From Pseudomonas marginalis (GTDB taxonomy: Bacteria; Pseudomonadota; Gammaproteobacteria; Pseudomonadales; Pseudomonadaceae), in the NCBI RefSeq assembly GCF_008692035.1, contig NZ_VTFG01000002.1, positions 496,001 through 560,000 on the forward strand: a stretch of 64,000 nucleotides of DNA, given 5' to 3'. The position numbers were made by a program, and so were the translations under genes. The notes beneath the pieces are model-generated. The model ran no database searches, was not told the origin of the DNA, and was given only the letters and a program-made list of their open reading frames with translations. Below are positions 1-9,650 of this stretch, in pieces; the stretch's first letter is position 1, and every line of letters begins with the position of its first letter.

Positions 1-1712
<1,712 letters not shown>

Positions 1713-2133
1713 GAGAAGCCTGATTCCTTTTTCGGGTGAAACCTCGTCGCATCCATATGGGACGAACGAAGCTCGCCGTCGCCGGCACACTGCCTGACAA
1801 CGACTTACGACAAATCAACGAGTTATGACACGGATCTGCACGTTATGGGCAACCCCTGGGGGCGGCCCTGGAAACCGCCGGATGTTATCACAATCGCCGC
1901 CACGCACCTATCCCCCTGATGCGCATGGAGACTAGTAATTTGACGGATGACAGGCTTGAGGAGGCCGAGAGGGGCTCAGAGATGGGGTGGTGCTTTTTTT
2001 TGAGGGTGGATCCGAGGGTTTTATTGACTTTCAGGGCCAATCGGGGGCAAGCCCATTCCACACGTTAATTGTGAACAGTCAAAATGTGGCAGGGGGCTTG
2101 CCCCCGATAGCCACTTCACAGACACCAAAGCCT
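1713..2133. other. Intergenic region between gyrA and mtnA
   Basis: About 420 bases hold the gyrA upstream region, a T-run near 1992-1999, and a decayed REPIN at 2039-2110. No open frame here has credible codon use or a ribosome-binding site. The gyrA promoter must lie in the first half but I cannot place its boxes with confidence. Confidence 0.6.
2039..2110. repeat. REPIN (GI type, degenerate left arm)
   Basis: Two inverted REP arms: ATCGGGGGCAAGCCCATTCC on the left and GGCAGGGGGCTTGCCCCCGA on the right, 20-30 bases apart. The left arm has lost part of the CCCCTCCCAC block, so it is a decayed copy of the doublets seen intact at 6110 and 7017. It lies just downstream of mtnA and may act as its transcript end. 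Confidence 0.8.
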
Positions 2134-3204
2134 TCAATGCAGCCGCTTACGGCACATCAGCTTGGCCAATTTCGCCGTATCCGGCCGCTCAACCACGCCC
2201 TTCTCAGTCACGATCACATCGATCAGGTCGGCCGGGGTCACATCAAATACCGGATTAAACGCATTGACCTCCAAGCGCTGCCCCATGACCTCCAGCAGTT
2301 CACCGGGATCGCGCTCCTCCAGGGCCACATCGTCACCAGTGGCCATCATCAAGTCCAGGCTCGAACTCGGCGCCACCACCATGAAACGCACGCCGTGGTG
2401 CATGGCGCACACTGCCAATTGATAAGTGCCGATCTTGCTGATCACATCGCCATTGGCGGCAATGCAATCGGCGCCGACGATCACCCAGGTGATGCCCTTG
2501 GTCTTGAGGAGATGCGCACCGGCCGAGTCGGCATTCACGGTGACCGGGATCCCCTCGCCCGCCAGCTCCCAGGCGGTCAGCCGCGAGCCTTGCAGCCATG
2601 GGCGGGTTTCATTGGCGTAGACGTGCTCGACCAAACCTTCCAGAAAGGCCGCGCGAATCACCCCGAGGGCCGTTCCGACACCGCCGGTGGCCAAGGCGCC
2701 GGCGTTGCCATGGGTCAAGATCGCCTGGGCGTTGCCCTGATGCTTGCGAATCCGCTCAACGCCCAACTGGGCCATGACGAGGTTGGCTTCCCGGTCGCTT
2801 TCATGGATAGCGATCGCTTCGGCCTCCAGCACCGCCAGCGGATCGGCGTGCTTCTTGACGCGATCCAGGCGATCGCGCATGCGCTTGAGCGCCCAGAACA
2901 GGTTCGAGGCGGTCGGACGGGTATCGGCCAGTAGTGCGTAGTCCTCTTCCCAGGCGGCCTGCCAGTCACCGCCCTCGGCGATGCGCTCGCGAGCGGCGAG
3001 CACCAGGCCATAGGCCGCGCTGATGCCGATCGCCGATGCGCCACGCACCACCATGGCACGAATGGCCGCAGCCACTGCATCGACCGTGGAGCAGGCCACC
3101 CAGCGTTCCTGGGACGGCAGGGCGCGTTGATCGAGCAGGTGCAGCGTGCCATCACGCCAATCGATGGCCTTCACTTTCTCCGCTGCCAACAGTCGATCGC
3201 GCAT
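2134..3204 (-). CDS. mtnA: MtnA-family protein (methylthioribose-1-phosphate isomerase homologue) with altered active site
   Basis: 356 residues, eIF2B-like fold, full length for MtnA, which turns 5-methylthioribose-1-phosphate into methylthioribulose-1-phosphate in methionine salvage. It opens MRDRLLAAEKVKAIDWRDGT and keeps long family motifs (RLTAWELAGEGIPV, NGDVISKIGTYQLA, NPVFDVTPADLIDVIVTEKG). Three normally invariant places differ: the catalytic Cys of THCN(T/A)G is Gly166 (THGNAGA), the Arg of GADR is Cys247 (GADCIAANGD; Asp246 is kept), and the Pro of RGAPAIG is Ser57. I checked these codons directly in the sequence. The frame is intact with no stop or frameshift, so it is either a recently inactivated enzyme or one with a changed role. 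It is divergent from mtaD, the preceding pathway enzyme, as in P. aeruginosa. Confidence 0.9.
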   Translation of the reverse strand: MRDRLLAAEKVKAIDWRDGTLHLLDQRALPSQERWVACSTVDAVAAAIRAMVVRGASAIGISAAYGLVLAARERIAEGGDWQAAWEEDYALLADTRPTASNLFWALKRMRDRLDRVKKHADPLAVLEAEAIAIHESDREANLVMAQLGVERIRKHQGNAQAILTHGNAGALATGGVGTALGVIRAAFLEGLVEHVYANETRPWLQGSRLTAWELAGEGIPVTVNADSAGAHLLKTKGITWVIVGADCIAANGDVISKIGTYQLAVCAMHHGVRFMVVAPSSSLDLMMATGDDVALEERDPGELLEVMGQRLEVNAFNPVFDVTPADLIDVIVTEKGVVERPDTAKLAKLMCRKRLH

Positions 3205-3313
3205 CCATCACCCCATACTCATCAACAAAAGCCGCCGATTATAGCGATCCGCCAGCCAGGACGCTCGGGTATACTTCGCGCTTCTTTTATAGCTGCCCGG
3301 GAAGAAGCCTGCG

Positions 3314-4645
3314 ATGACCTCCACTGCCGCCCCGCTCGACTTATTGCTACTGCCAACCTGGCTGGTACCTGTCGAACCCGCCGGCGTGGTGCTCAAGGAC
3401 CATGGCGTGGGCATCCGCAATGGGCGTATCGCCTTTATCGGTCCACGGGCTGCGGCGTTGAAGCTGTCGGCCACTGAAGTGCGCGAACTGCCGGGCATGC
3501 TGCTCAGTCCCGGCCTGATCAACGCCCACGGGCATGCGGCGATGAGCCTGTTTCGCGGCCTGGCCGATGACCTGCCCCTGATGACCTGGCTGGAAAAACA
3601 CATCTGGCCCGCCGAAGCCAAGTGGGTCGACGAGGCCTTCGTGCGTGACGGCACCGACCTGGCCATTGCCGAGCAGCTCAAGGGCGGTATCACCTGCTTC
3701 TCGGACATGTACTTCTACCCCAAGGTCGCCAGCGATTGCGTGCACAACAGCGGCATGCGTGCGCAGATCGCGATTCCGATCCTCGACTTCCCGATTCCCG
3801 GCGCCGGCACCGCCGATGAGGCGATCCGCCAGGGCATCGAGCTGTTCGGCGACCTCAAGCACCATCCGCGCATCAAGATCACCTTCGGCCCCCACGCGCC
3901 CTACACGGTGTGCGATGCCAACCTGGAAAAGATCCGGGTCATCGCCGAAGAGCTGGACGCCGCGATCCATATGCATGTGCATGAAACCGCTTTCGAGGTA
4001 CAACAGGCCGTCGAACAGACCGGCGAGCGGCCATTGGCGCGCCTGGGACGCCTGGGCTTGCTGGGCCCGCGCTTCCAGGCGGTTCATATGACCCAAATCA
4101 GCGAGGACGACCTGGCTTTGCTGGTAGAAAGCAACACCAGCGTGATCCATTGCCCGGAATCTAACCTGAAACTGGCCAGTGGCTTCTGCCCGGTGGAGCG
4201 TCTATGGCAGGCGGGCGTCAATGTGGCCATCGGCACCGACGGCGCCGCCAGCAACAACGACCTGGACCTGCTGGGTGAAACCCGTACCGCCGCGATGCTG
4301 GCCAAGGCCGTCGCGGGTTCGGCCACCGCCCTGGACGCCCACCGCGCGCTGCGCATGGCTACGCTCAACGGTGCACGTGCCATGGGCCTGGAGAGCGAAA
4401 TCGGCTCCCTGGAAGTGGGCAAGGCGGCGGATATGGTTGCCTTCGATCTGACCGGGCTGGCGCAACAACCGATCTACGATCCGGTCTCACAGCTTATATA
4501 TGCCACCGGACGCGATTGCGTGAAACACCTTTGGGTCGCCGGCAAGCAGTTGCTCGACGACCGGCAACTCACCCGCATGGATGAACAACAGTTGACCGCC
4601 ACGGCGATTGCCTGGGGAAAACGCATCAGCGGGCACACCGAATAA
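3314..4645 (+). CDS. mtaD: 5-methylthioadenosine/S-adenosylhomocysteine deaminase (TRZ/ATZ amidohydrolase)
   Basis: 443 residues, cytosolic metal-dependent amidohydrolase. Metal ligands can be placed: His72 and His74 in NAHGHAAMS, His221/His223 region in AIHMHVHET, His258 in AVHMT, and Asp309 in AIGTDGAASNND. The P. aeruginosa orthologue (PA3170) deaminates 5'-methylthioadenosine to methylthioinosine. It is divergent from mtnA with about 110 bases between, and is followed after 64 bases by ubiG on the same strand. SAM by-product disposal and a SAM-dependent methyltransferase are thus neighbours. Broader amidohydrolases share these motifs, but the context makes this assignment strong. Confidence 0.92.
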   Translation: MTSTAAPLDLLLLPTWLVPVEPAGVVLKDHGVGIRNGRIAFIGPRAAALKLSATEVRELPGMLLSPGLINAHGHAAMSLFRGLADDLPLMTWLEKHIWPAEAKWVDEAFVRDGTDLAIAEQLKGGITCFSDMYFYPKVASDCVHNSGMRAQIAIPILDFPIPGAGTADEAIRQGIELFGDLKHHPRIKITFGPHAPYTVCDANLEKIRVIAEELDAAIHMHVHETAFEVQQAVEQTGERPLARLGRLGLLGPRFQAVHMTQISEDDLALLVESNTSVIHCPESNLKLASGFCPVERLWQAGVNVAIGTDGAASNNDLDLLGETRTAAMLAKAVAGSATALDAHRALRMATLNGARAMGLESEIGSLEVGKAADMVAFDLTGLAQQPIYDPVSQLIYATGRDCVKHLWVAGKQLLDDRQLTRMDEQQLTATAIAWGKRISGHTE

Positions 4646-4709
4646 CGCTGGCTCTGAACCCGCGTGTTCAGGACCGACAAACCGATTTATCAGATTCAGA
4701 GGATTCACC

Positions 4710-5408
4710 ATGAGCAACGTCGACCACGCCGAAATCGCCAAGTTTGAAGCCCTGGCCCACCGCTGGTGGGACCGCGAAAGCGAGTTCAAACCCCTGCACG
4801 ACATCAACCCGTTGCGGGTCAACTGGATTGACGAACGCGTCAACCTGGCCGGCAAGAAGGTGCTGGACGTCGGTTGCGGCGGCGGCATCCTCAGCGAAGC
4901 CATGGCCCAGCGCGGCGCCACCGTGATGGGGATCGACATGGGCGAAGCGCCGCTGGCCGTGGCCCAGTTGCACCAGCTGGAATCCGGCGTGAGCGTGGAA
5001 TATCGCCAGATCACCGCCGAAGCCCTGGCCGAGGAAATGCCCGAGCAGTTCGACGTGGTCACCTGCCTGGAAATGCTGGAGCACGTACCAGACCCATCGT
5101 CGGTGATCCGCGCCTGCTTCCGCATGGTCAAGCCGGGCGGCCAGGTGTTCTTCTCCACCATCAACCGCAACCCCAAGGCCTACCTGTTCGCGATCATCGG
5201 CGCCGAATACATCATGAAGCTGCTGCCGCGCGGCACCCACGATTTCAAGAAATTCATCCGCCCGTCCGAACTGGGTGCGTGGAGCCGCCAGGCCGGGCTG
5301 ACCGTCAAGGACATCATCGGCCTGACCTACAACCCGCTGACCAAGCACTACAAACTGGCCAGCGACGTTGACGTCAACTACATGATCCAGACCCTGCGCG
5401 AGGAGTAA
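4710..5408 (+). CDS. ubiG: Ubiquinone biosynthesis O-methyltransferase UbiG
   Basis: 232 residues, class I SAM-dependent methyltransferase that performs both O-methylations in ubiquinone synthesis (2-polyprenyl-6-hydroxyphenol and 3-demethylubiquinol). The SAM-binding motif VLDVGCGGGILSE is at residues 51-63, and VTCLEMLEHVPDP follows. The family signature HYKLASDVDVNYM is near the C-terminus. I use the ATG at 4710, preceded by AGAGGA seven bases upstream, rather than the in-frame ATG at 4608, because MSNVDHAEIAKFEALAHRWW is the family start. It is four bases from the next gene, so the two are cotranscribed. Confidence 0.96.
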   Translation: MSNVDHAEIAKFEALAHRWWDRESEFKPLHDINPLRVNWIDERVNLAGKKVLDVGCGGGILSEAMAQRGATVMGIDMGEAPLAVAQLHQLESGVSVEYRQITAEALAEEMPEQFDVVTCLEMLEHVPDPSSVIRACFRMVKPGGQVFFSTINRNPKAYLFAIIGAEYIMKLLPRGTHDFKKFIRPSELGAWSRQAGLTVKDIIGLTYNPLTKHYKLASDVDVNYMIQTLREE

Positions 5409-5412
5409 GCCT

Positions 5413-6084
5413 GTGAAGTTGCGAGCGGTTCTCTTCGACATGGACGGTACCCTGCTGGACACCGCGCCGGACTTTATCGCCATCTGCCAGGCGATGCGCG
5501 CCGACCGCGACCTGCCACCGATCAACCCACAGCATATCCGCGATGAAATCTCCGGCGGTGCGCGGGCGATGGTGGCCGTGACCTTTTCGATGGACCCGGA
5601 ATCCCCCGGCTTTGAAGAGCTGCGCCTGGAATTCCTCGAGCGTTACCTGAAGGGTTGTGCGGTCCACAGCACATTGTTCGACGGCATGGCCGAGCTTCTG
5701 GAAGACATCGAGAAGGCCAAGCTGATCTGGGGCGTGGTCACCAACAAGCCACTGCGCTTTGCCGAGCCGATCATGCAGCAACTGGGCCTGGCCGAGCGCT
5801 CGGCGCTGCTGATCTGCCCGGACCATGTGAAAAACAGCAAGCCGGACCCGGAGCCGATGATCCTGGCGTGCAAGATGCTCGGCCTGGACCCGGCCAGCGT
5901 GCTGTTCGTGGGGGATGACCTGCGCGACATCGAGTCCGGCCGCGACGCCGGCACCCGCACGGCGGCGGTCACCTATGGATACATCCACCCGGACGACAAC
6001 CCGCGCCATTGGGGCGCGGATGTGGTGGTGGATCACCCGCTGGAACTGCGCACGGTGCTGGATAACGCACTGTGCAGTTGCTGA
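5413..6084 (+). CDS. mupP: N-acetylmuramic acid 6-phosphate phosphatase MupP (HAD, phosphoglycolate phosphatase-like)
   Basis: 223 residues, HAD subfamily IA. The nucleophile is Asp9 with Asp11 in FDMDGTLLD; motif II is in VTNKPL; motif IV is VGDDLRDIESG. It was long annotated as gph, but the orthologue in this exact place (PA3172 and the P. putida gene) is MupP, which dephosphorylates MurNAc-6-P in the AnmK-MurU peptidoglycan recycling bypass that feeds UDP-MurNAc and lowers fosfomycin sensitivity. Start is GTG at 5413, four bases after the ubiG stop, preceded by GAGGAG inside the ubiG 3' end. Phosphoglycolate phosphatase activity is the alternative. Confidence 0.9.
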   Translation: MKLRAVLFDMDGTLLDTAPDFIAICQAMRADRDLPPINPQHIRDEISGGARAMVAVTFSMDPESPGFEELRLEFLERYLKGCAVHSTLFDGMAELLEDIEKAKLIWGVVTNKPLRFAEPIMQQLGLAERSALLICPDHVKNSKPDPEPMILACKMLGLDPASVLFVGDDLRDIESGRDAGTRTAAVTYGYIHPDDNPRHWGADVVVDHPLELRTVLDNALCSC

Positions 6085-6109
6085 TGGCTCACTCACTCTA
6101 CTGACTAAG

Positions 6110-6221
6110 GAAGATCCAATGTGGGAGGGGGCTTGCCCCCGATTGCAGTGTGTCAGTCACTGCATTTGGTGACTGATATACCACTATCGGGGGCAAGCCC
6201 CCTCCCACATTTGGATCTTCA
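6110..6221. repeat. REPIN 1 of a near-identical pair
   Basis: Inverted REP arms TGTGGGAGGGGGCTTGCC at 6120 and ATCGGGGGCAAGCCCCCTCC from 6186 form a long palindrome. Complementarity runs outward into GAAGATCCAA / TTGGATCTTC, so the arms are about 34 bases. The spacer has its own stem (AGTCAC ... GTGACT). It belongs to the REP family GTGGGAGGGGGCTTGC known in P. fluorescens, mobilised in trans by RAYT transposases. No RAYT gene is present here. It lies between mupP and the yciK homologue. Confidence 0.92.
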
Positions 6222-6272
6222 CTGCGCTCAAGATGGGTGTTTGTAACCCGCTGAATTCTGTCGAGGCTTTTT

Positions 6273-7013
6273 ATGTTTGATTACTCTGCACGTCCAGAAC
6301 TGCTCAAAGGCCGGGTGATCCTGGTGACCGGCGCCGGTCGCGGAATTGGTGCGGCGGCGGCGAAAACCTACGCCGCCCATGGCGCGACCGTGCTGTTGCT
6401 GGGCAAGACCGAAGCCAACCTGGCCCAGGTGTATGACGAGATCGAAGCGGCCGGCCACCCGCAGCCGGTGGTGATCCCCTTCAACCTGGAGACCGCCCTG
6501 CCCCATCAATACGATGAGCTGGCCGCGATGATCGAAAAAGAATTCGGCCACCTCGATGGCCTGCTGCACAACGCCTCGATCATCGGCCCACGTACGCCGA
6601 TCGAGCAGCTGTCCGGCGAGAACTTCATGCGGGTGATGCACATCAACGTCAATGGGATGTTCATGCTCACCAGCACGTTGTTGCCGCTGCTCAAGCTGTC
6701 CCAGGATGCGTCGGTGGTGTTCACCTCCAGCAGCGTCGGGCGCAAGGGCCGGGCGTATTGGGGGGCTTACGGGGTGTCGAAATTCGCCACTGAGGGCCTG
6801 ATGCAAACCCTGGCGGATGAGCTCGAAGACGTGGCTGCAGTAAGAGCCAACAGCATCAACCCGGGCGGCACGCGCACCAGCATGCGGGCCCAGGCATATC
6901 CAGGGGAGAACCCGATGGAAAGGCCGGCACCGGAAGAGATCATGCCGGTGTACCTGTACCTGATGGGGCCGGACAGTACCGGCATCAATGGGCAGGCGTT
7001 TGACGCGCAGTGA
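6273..7013 (+). CDS. YciK-family short-chain dehydrogenase/reductase
   Basis: 246 residues, classical SDR. The cofactor motif TGAGRGIG is at 19-26, the NAS motif at 100-102, and the catalytic set is Ser152-154, Tyr166 and Lys170 (YGVSK). The opening MFDYSARPELLKGRVILVTG is characteristic of E. coli YciK and its Pseudomonas orthologue at PA3173, whose substrate is not established. The gene follows mupP but is separated from it by a REPIN and is followed by another, so it is probably its own transcription unit. Confidence 0.92.
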   Translation: MFDYSARPELLKGRVILVTGAGRGIGAAAAKTYAAHGATVLLLGKTEANLAQVYDEIEAAGHPQPVVIPFNLETALPHQYDELAAMIEKEFGHLDGLLHNASIIGPRTPIEQLSGENFMRVMHINVNGMFMLTSTLLPLLKLSQDASVVFTSSSVGRKGRAYWGAYGVSKFATEGLMQTLADELEDVAAVRANSINPGGTRTSMRAQAYPGENPMERPAPEEIMPVYLYLMGPDSTGINGQAFDAQ

Positions 7014-7016
7014 AAC

Positions 7017-7113
7017 CAAATGTGGGAGGGGGCTTGCCCCCGATTGCAAAGTGTCAGTCACTGTATCTGTGACTGACCCACCGCTATCGGGGGCAAGCCC
7101 CCTCCCACATTTG
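7017..7113. repeat. REPIN 2 of a near-identical pair
   Basis: Starts four bases after the stop codon of the YciK-type gene. The arms CAAATGTGGGAGGGGGCTTG and its reverse complement at 7094-7113 are perfect. The spacer stem GTCAGTCAC ... GTGACTGAC is shared with the REPIN at 6110. It sits between convergent genes and could end transcription of both. Confidence 0.93.
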
Positions 7114-7134
7114 TATTGCGGTGTTCTCTGGGCC

Positions 7135-8649
7135 TTAGTTTTTCACGACATCTTCAAGCGTGAAACGACCCAACGGATTTTGCAGGAAGTTGCTCACATT
7201 CTTGCGTGAGATGTTGATGTACGGGCTGTAGTACAGGTCGATCCAGTTCACATCCTGTTTCGCCAGTTTCTGCAACTCGACATACATCTGCTCACGCTTG
7301 ACCGGGTCAGCCTCGATGCGCGCCGCCGCGACCAGTTCCTTGACCTTATCGTTCTTGTAGCGGGTCATGTAGTTCTGGTTGGTGTCGTGGCCCAGCACGA
7401 AGGTGGTCTTCTGGTCCGGGTCGAGGATGTCGTTGGTCCAGTACATCACCGAAATATCGTACTCACCGTCCACCAGCATCTGCCAGCTTTGGGTCGGGTC
7501 GACCTTCTGCAGGTTGGCGGTCACGCCGACCTTGGCCAACTGGTCCTTGATGATCACCGCGATCTGCTCGTCGGCTTCGTTGCCGGCGTTGACCACATAG
7601 TTGAGCTTCAAGTCCTTCGCGCCAGCCTTTTCCAACAGTTTCTTGGCGGCGGTCGGGTCATACGGGCGTTGCAGGTTGTTGGCGTAGTGGAACAACGAGC
7701 CTTTCGGGATGTAGGAATAGGCCACAGTGCCCTGACCGTAGGTCGCGGTTTTCACCAGCGACTGCTTGTCGATGGCCATGTCCAGCGCCTCGCGTACTTC
7801 CTGCTTGGCCAGCAGACCGTGGGCGTGGTTGATCAGCAGGTGATCTTCACGGGTGGACGGGTCGGAGTGGATCACCACGTTCTTGTCTTTCTTCAGCTCT
7901 TCAACCCGGGAAAACGGTACGAAGATCGCCGTGTCCAGCTCGTTGTTCTGCACCATGCGCATCCGCGTGTTGTCGTCGGTCACGGAGACCCACTCCACGC
8001 CATCCAGGCTGACCTTCTTGGCCTGCCAGAAGTTCGGGTTCTTCTTCAGGATGACCCGGTCGCCCTTGCGCCATTCGTCCACGGTAAACGCGCCGGAGGT
8101 CACCGGATTTTCCGAGTAGGCGTCTTCACCCATTTTTGTCATGGCTTTTTCCGACAGGATCGACACCGTCGGCGAAGCCAGTTGCGACAGGAAGGCGACT
8201 GCCGGGGTCTTCAGTGTGACAACCAGGGTTTTCGAGTCCGTCGCCTTTGCGGTGTCGATCAGGTTGAAGGGATCAGCCCACAACGAAGCCTTGTTATCGC
8301 GGATGCGCAACAGGCTGAACGCCGCATCCTCGGCGGTGATCGCCGAGCCATCGGAGAACTTCGCATCGCGCAGCTTGAAGGTGTAGGTCAGGCCGTCCTT
8401 GGAAATATCCCAGCTTTCAGCCAGGCCGGGCTCCATCTTGGTCCCCAGGTTGTCCACGCGCACCAGGGTGTCGTAGACGTTGGCAAATACCCAGGTATCG
8501 CGGTTCTGCGCGCTTTTGATCGGGTCGAACGTGGTGCTGTCTTCACGGCAACCGATGGTGAGGACGCCGGCGGCTTGCGCCAATCCGGCAGTGAGGGACC
8601 ACGCGGTCAACGTAGCAGCGGCGAGCAACTTCAAGTGGCGCGATTGCAT
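7135..8649 (-). CDS. Peptide ABC transporter substrate-binding protein (family 5)
   Basis: 504 residues, periplasmic solute-binding protein of the DppA/OppA/GsiB family. A Sec signal peptide is clear (MQSRHLKLLAAATLTAWSLT, cleavage after AQA around residue 26), followed by GVLTIGCREDSTTFDPIKS, the usual start of the mature family-5 fold. It is last in a minus-strand operon: hydrolase, two permeases, two ATPases, then this gene after 41 bases. The ligand is most likely a short peptide or peptide-like plant compound, since the operon starts with a proline-iminopeptidase-like enzyme; that is inference. Confidence 0.93.
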   Translation of the reverse strand: MQSRHLKLLAAATLTAWSLTAGLAQAAGVLTIGCREDSTTFDPIKSAQNRDTWVFANVYDTLVRVDNLGTKMEPGLAESWDISKDGLTYTFKLRDAKFSDGSAITAEDAAFSLLRIRDNKASLWADPFNLIDTAKATDSKTLVVTLKTPAVAFLSQLASPTVSILSEKAMTKMGEDAYSENPVTSGAFTVDEWRKGDRVILKKNPNFWQAKKVSLDGVEWVSVTDDNTRMRMVQNNELDTAIFVPFSRVEELKKDKNVVIHSDPSTREDHLLINHAHGLLAKQEVREALDMAIDKQSLVKTATYGQGTVAYSYIPKGSLFHYANNLQRPYDPTAAKKLLEKAGAKDLKLNYVVNAGNEADEQIAVIIKDQLAKVGVTANLQKVDPTQSWQMLVDGEYDISVMYWTNDILDPDQKTTFVLGHDTNQNYMTRYKNDKVKELVAAARIEADPVKREQMYVELQKLAKQDVNWIDLYYSPYINISRKNVSNFLQNPLGRFTLEDVVKN

Positions 8650-8690
8650 GTCATAACTCCTTGTTCATGATGGGCAGGAAGGGTCAACGG

Positions 8691-9650
8691 TTATTCAAGC
8701 ACGCAACTGTATCGATGCTCGTGCTGGGAATGGGTAGGCGGCAACACCACGGAACACATCGTCCGGGCGTACCGGCAACGCGGGTGGAAGGCACAGCCCG
8801 TAGGCAAATTCAGCGGGCTCGGCGGCTCGCCAGGCAACAGCTGCGTCGGCAAAGGCCGGTGCGGATCGATCTCCGGAATCGCCTCGATCAACGCCGCGGT
8901 ATACGGATGGCGCGGCGCGGTGAAGACCGCTTCCACCGGCCCTTCCTCGACGATCTTGCCCAGGTACATCACCGCCACGCGGTCGCACAGGCGCCGCACG
9001 ATGGCCAAATCGTGGGCGATAAACAGGATCGCCAGGTTCATGCGCTGTTGCAGTTCCAACAGCAGGTTGATGATCTGGCCCTGGATCGATACATCCAGGG
9101 CCGCCACGCATTCATCGGCGATGATCAAGCGAGGCTCCACCGCCAGCGCCCGGGCAATACCGACACGCTGGCATTGGCCGCCACTGAGGGCGCCGGGTTT
9201 GCGACTGGCCAGTTCGGGGCGCAGGCCGACCAGGTCAAGCAGTTCGTTGACGCGAGCCGGGATACGCTCTGCCGGGACTTTGCGCTGCACTCGCAGCACC
9301 TCGGCGATGGTTTCGCCGATGGTGTGGCGCGGGTTCAACGCAGCGTAGGGATCCTGGAAGATCATCGCCGTTTCCTGGCGCAGGCGCGCGATGTCGATCG
9401 CGCTGCCATGGGCCATGTCGATGCCATCGAACAGCACCTGCCCGGCACTGATCGGGTTGAGGTGCAGGATCGCCCGGCCCAGGGTGCTTTTGCCGCTGCC
9501 GGACTCCCCCACCAGCCCCAGGGTTTCACCGGCGGCCAGGTTCAGCGACACGCCGTTCACCGCCTTCACCCACTGCTTGTTCAGGCCGAACACCCCCGTG
9601 CCGGACGCGGCGAACCGCACCTCCAGGTTCTTGATCTGCAACAGGCTCAT
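8691..9650 (-). CDS. Peptide ABC transporter ATP-binding protein (DppF-type)
   Basis: 319 residues, cytosolic ATPase. Walker A is GESGSGKST, the Q-loop is in IFQDPYAALNP, and the C-terminal oligopeptide-type cluster reads CAFHPRCRYARTMC. The signature motif is SGGQCQR, with Cys where Arg is usual, and Walker B continues ADECVAALD where DEP(T/V)SALD is usual; the catalytic Glu is kept. The ATG at 9650 overlaps the stop of the upstream ATPase gene by four bases. A longer frame exists upstream but lies inside that gene and is not family sequence. Confidence 0.92.
   Translation of the reverse strand: MSLLQIKNLEVRFAASGTGVFGLNKQWVKAVNGVSLNLAAGETLGLVGESGSGKSTLGRAILHLNPISAGQVLFDGIDMAHGSAIDIARLRQETAMIFQDPYAALNPRHTIGETIAEVLRVQRKVPAERIPARVNELLDLVGLRPELASRKPGALSGGQCQRVGIARALAVEPRLIIADECVAALDVSIQGQIINLLLELQQRMNLAILFIAHDLAIVRRLCDRVAVMYLGKIVEEGPVEAVFTAPRHPYTAALIEAIPEIDPHRPLPTQLLPGEPPSPLNLPTGCAFHPRCRYARTMCSVVLPPTHSQHEHRYSCVLE

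Noticed and set aside
1987..2934. 315-codon + strand frame across the REPIN and mtnA
   Set aside because: Runs through a REPIN and opposes mtnA; no ribosome site.
7387..8670. 427-codon frame antisense to the peptide-binding protein
   Set aside because: Shadow of the minus-strand gene, which has a signal peptide and family-5 motifs.
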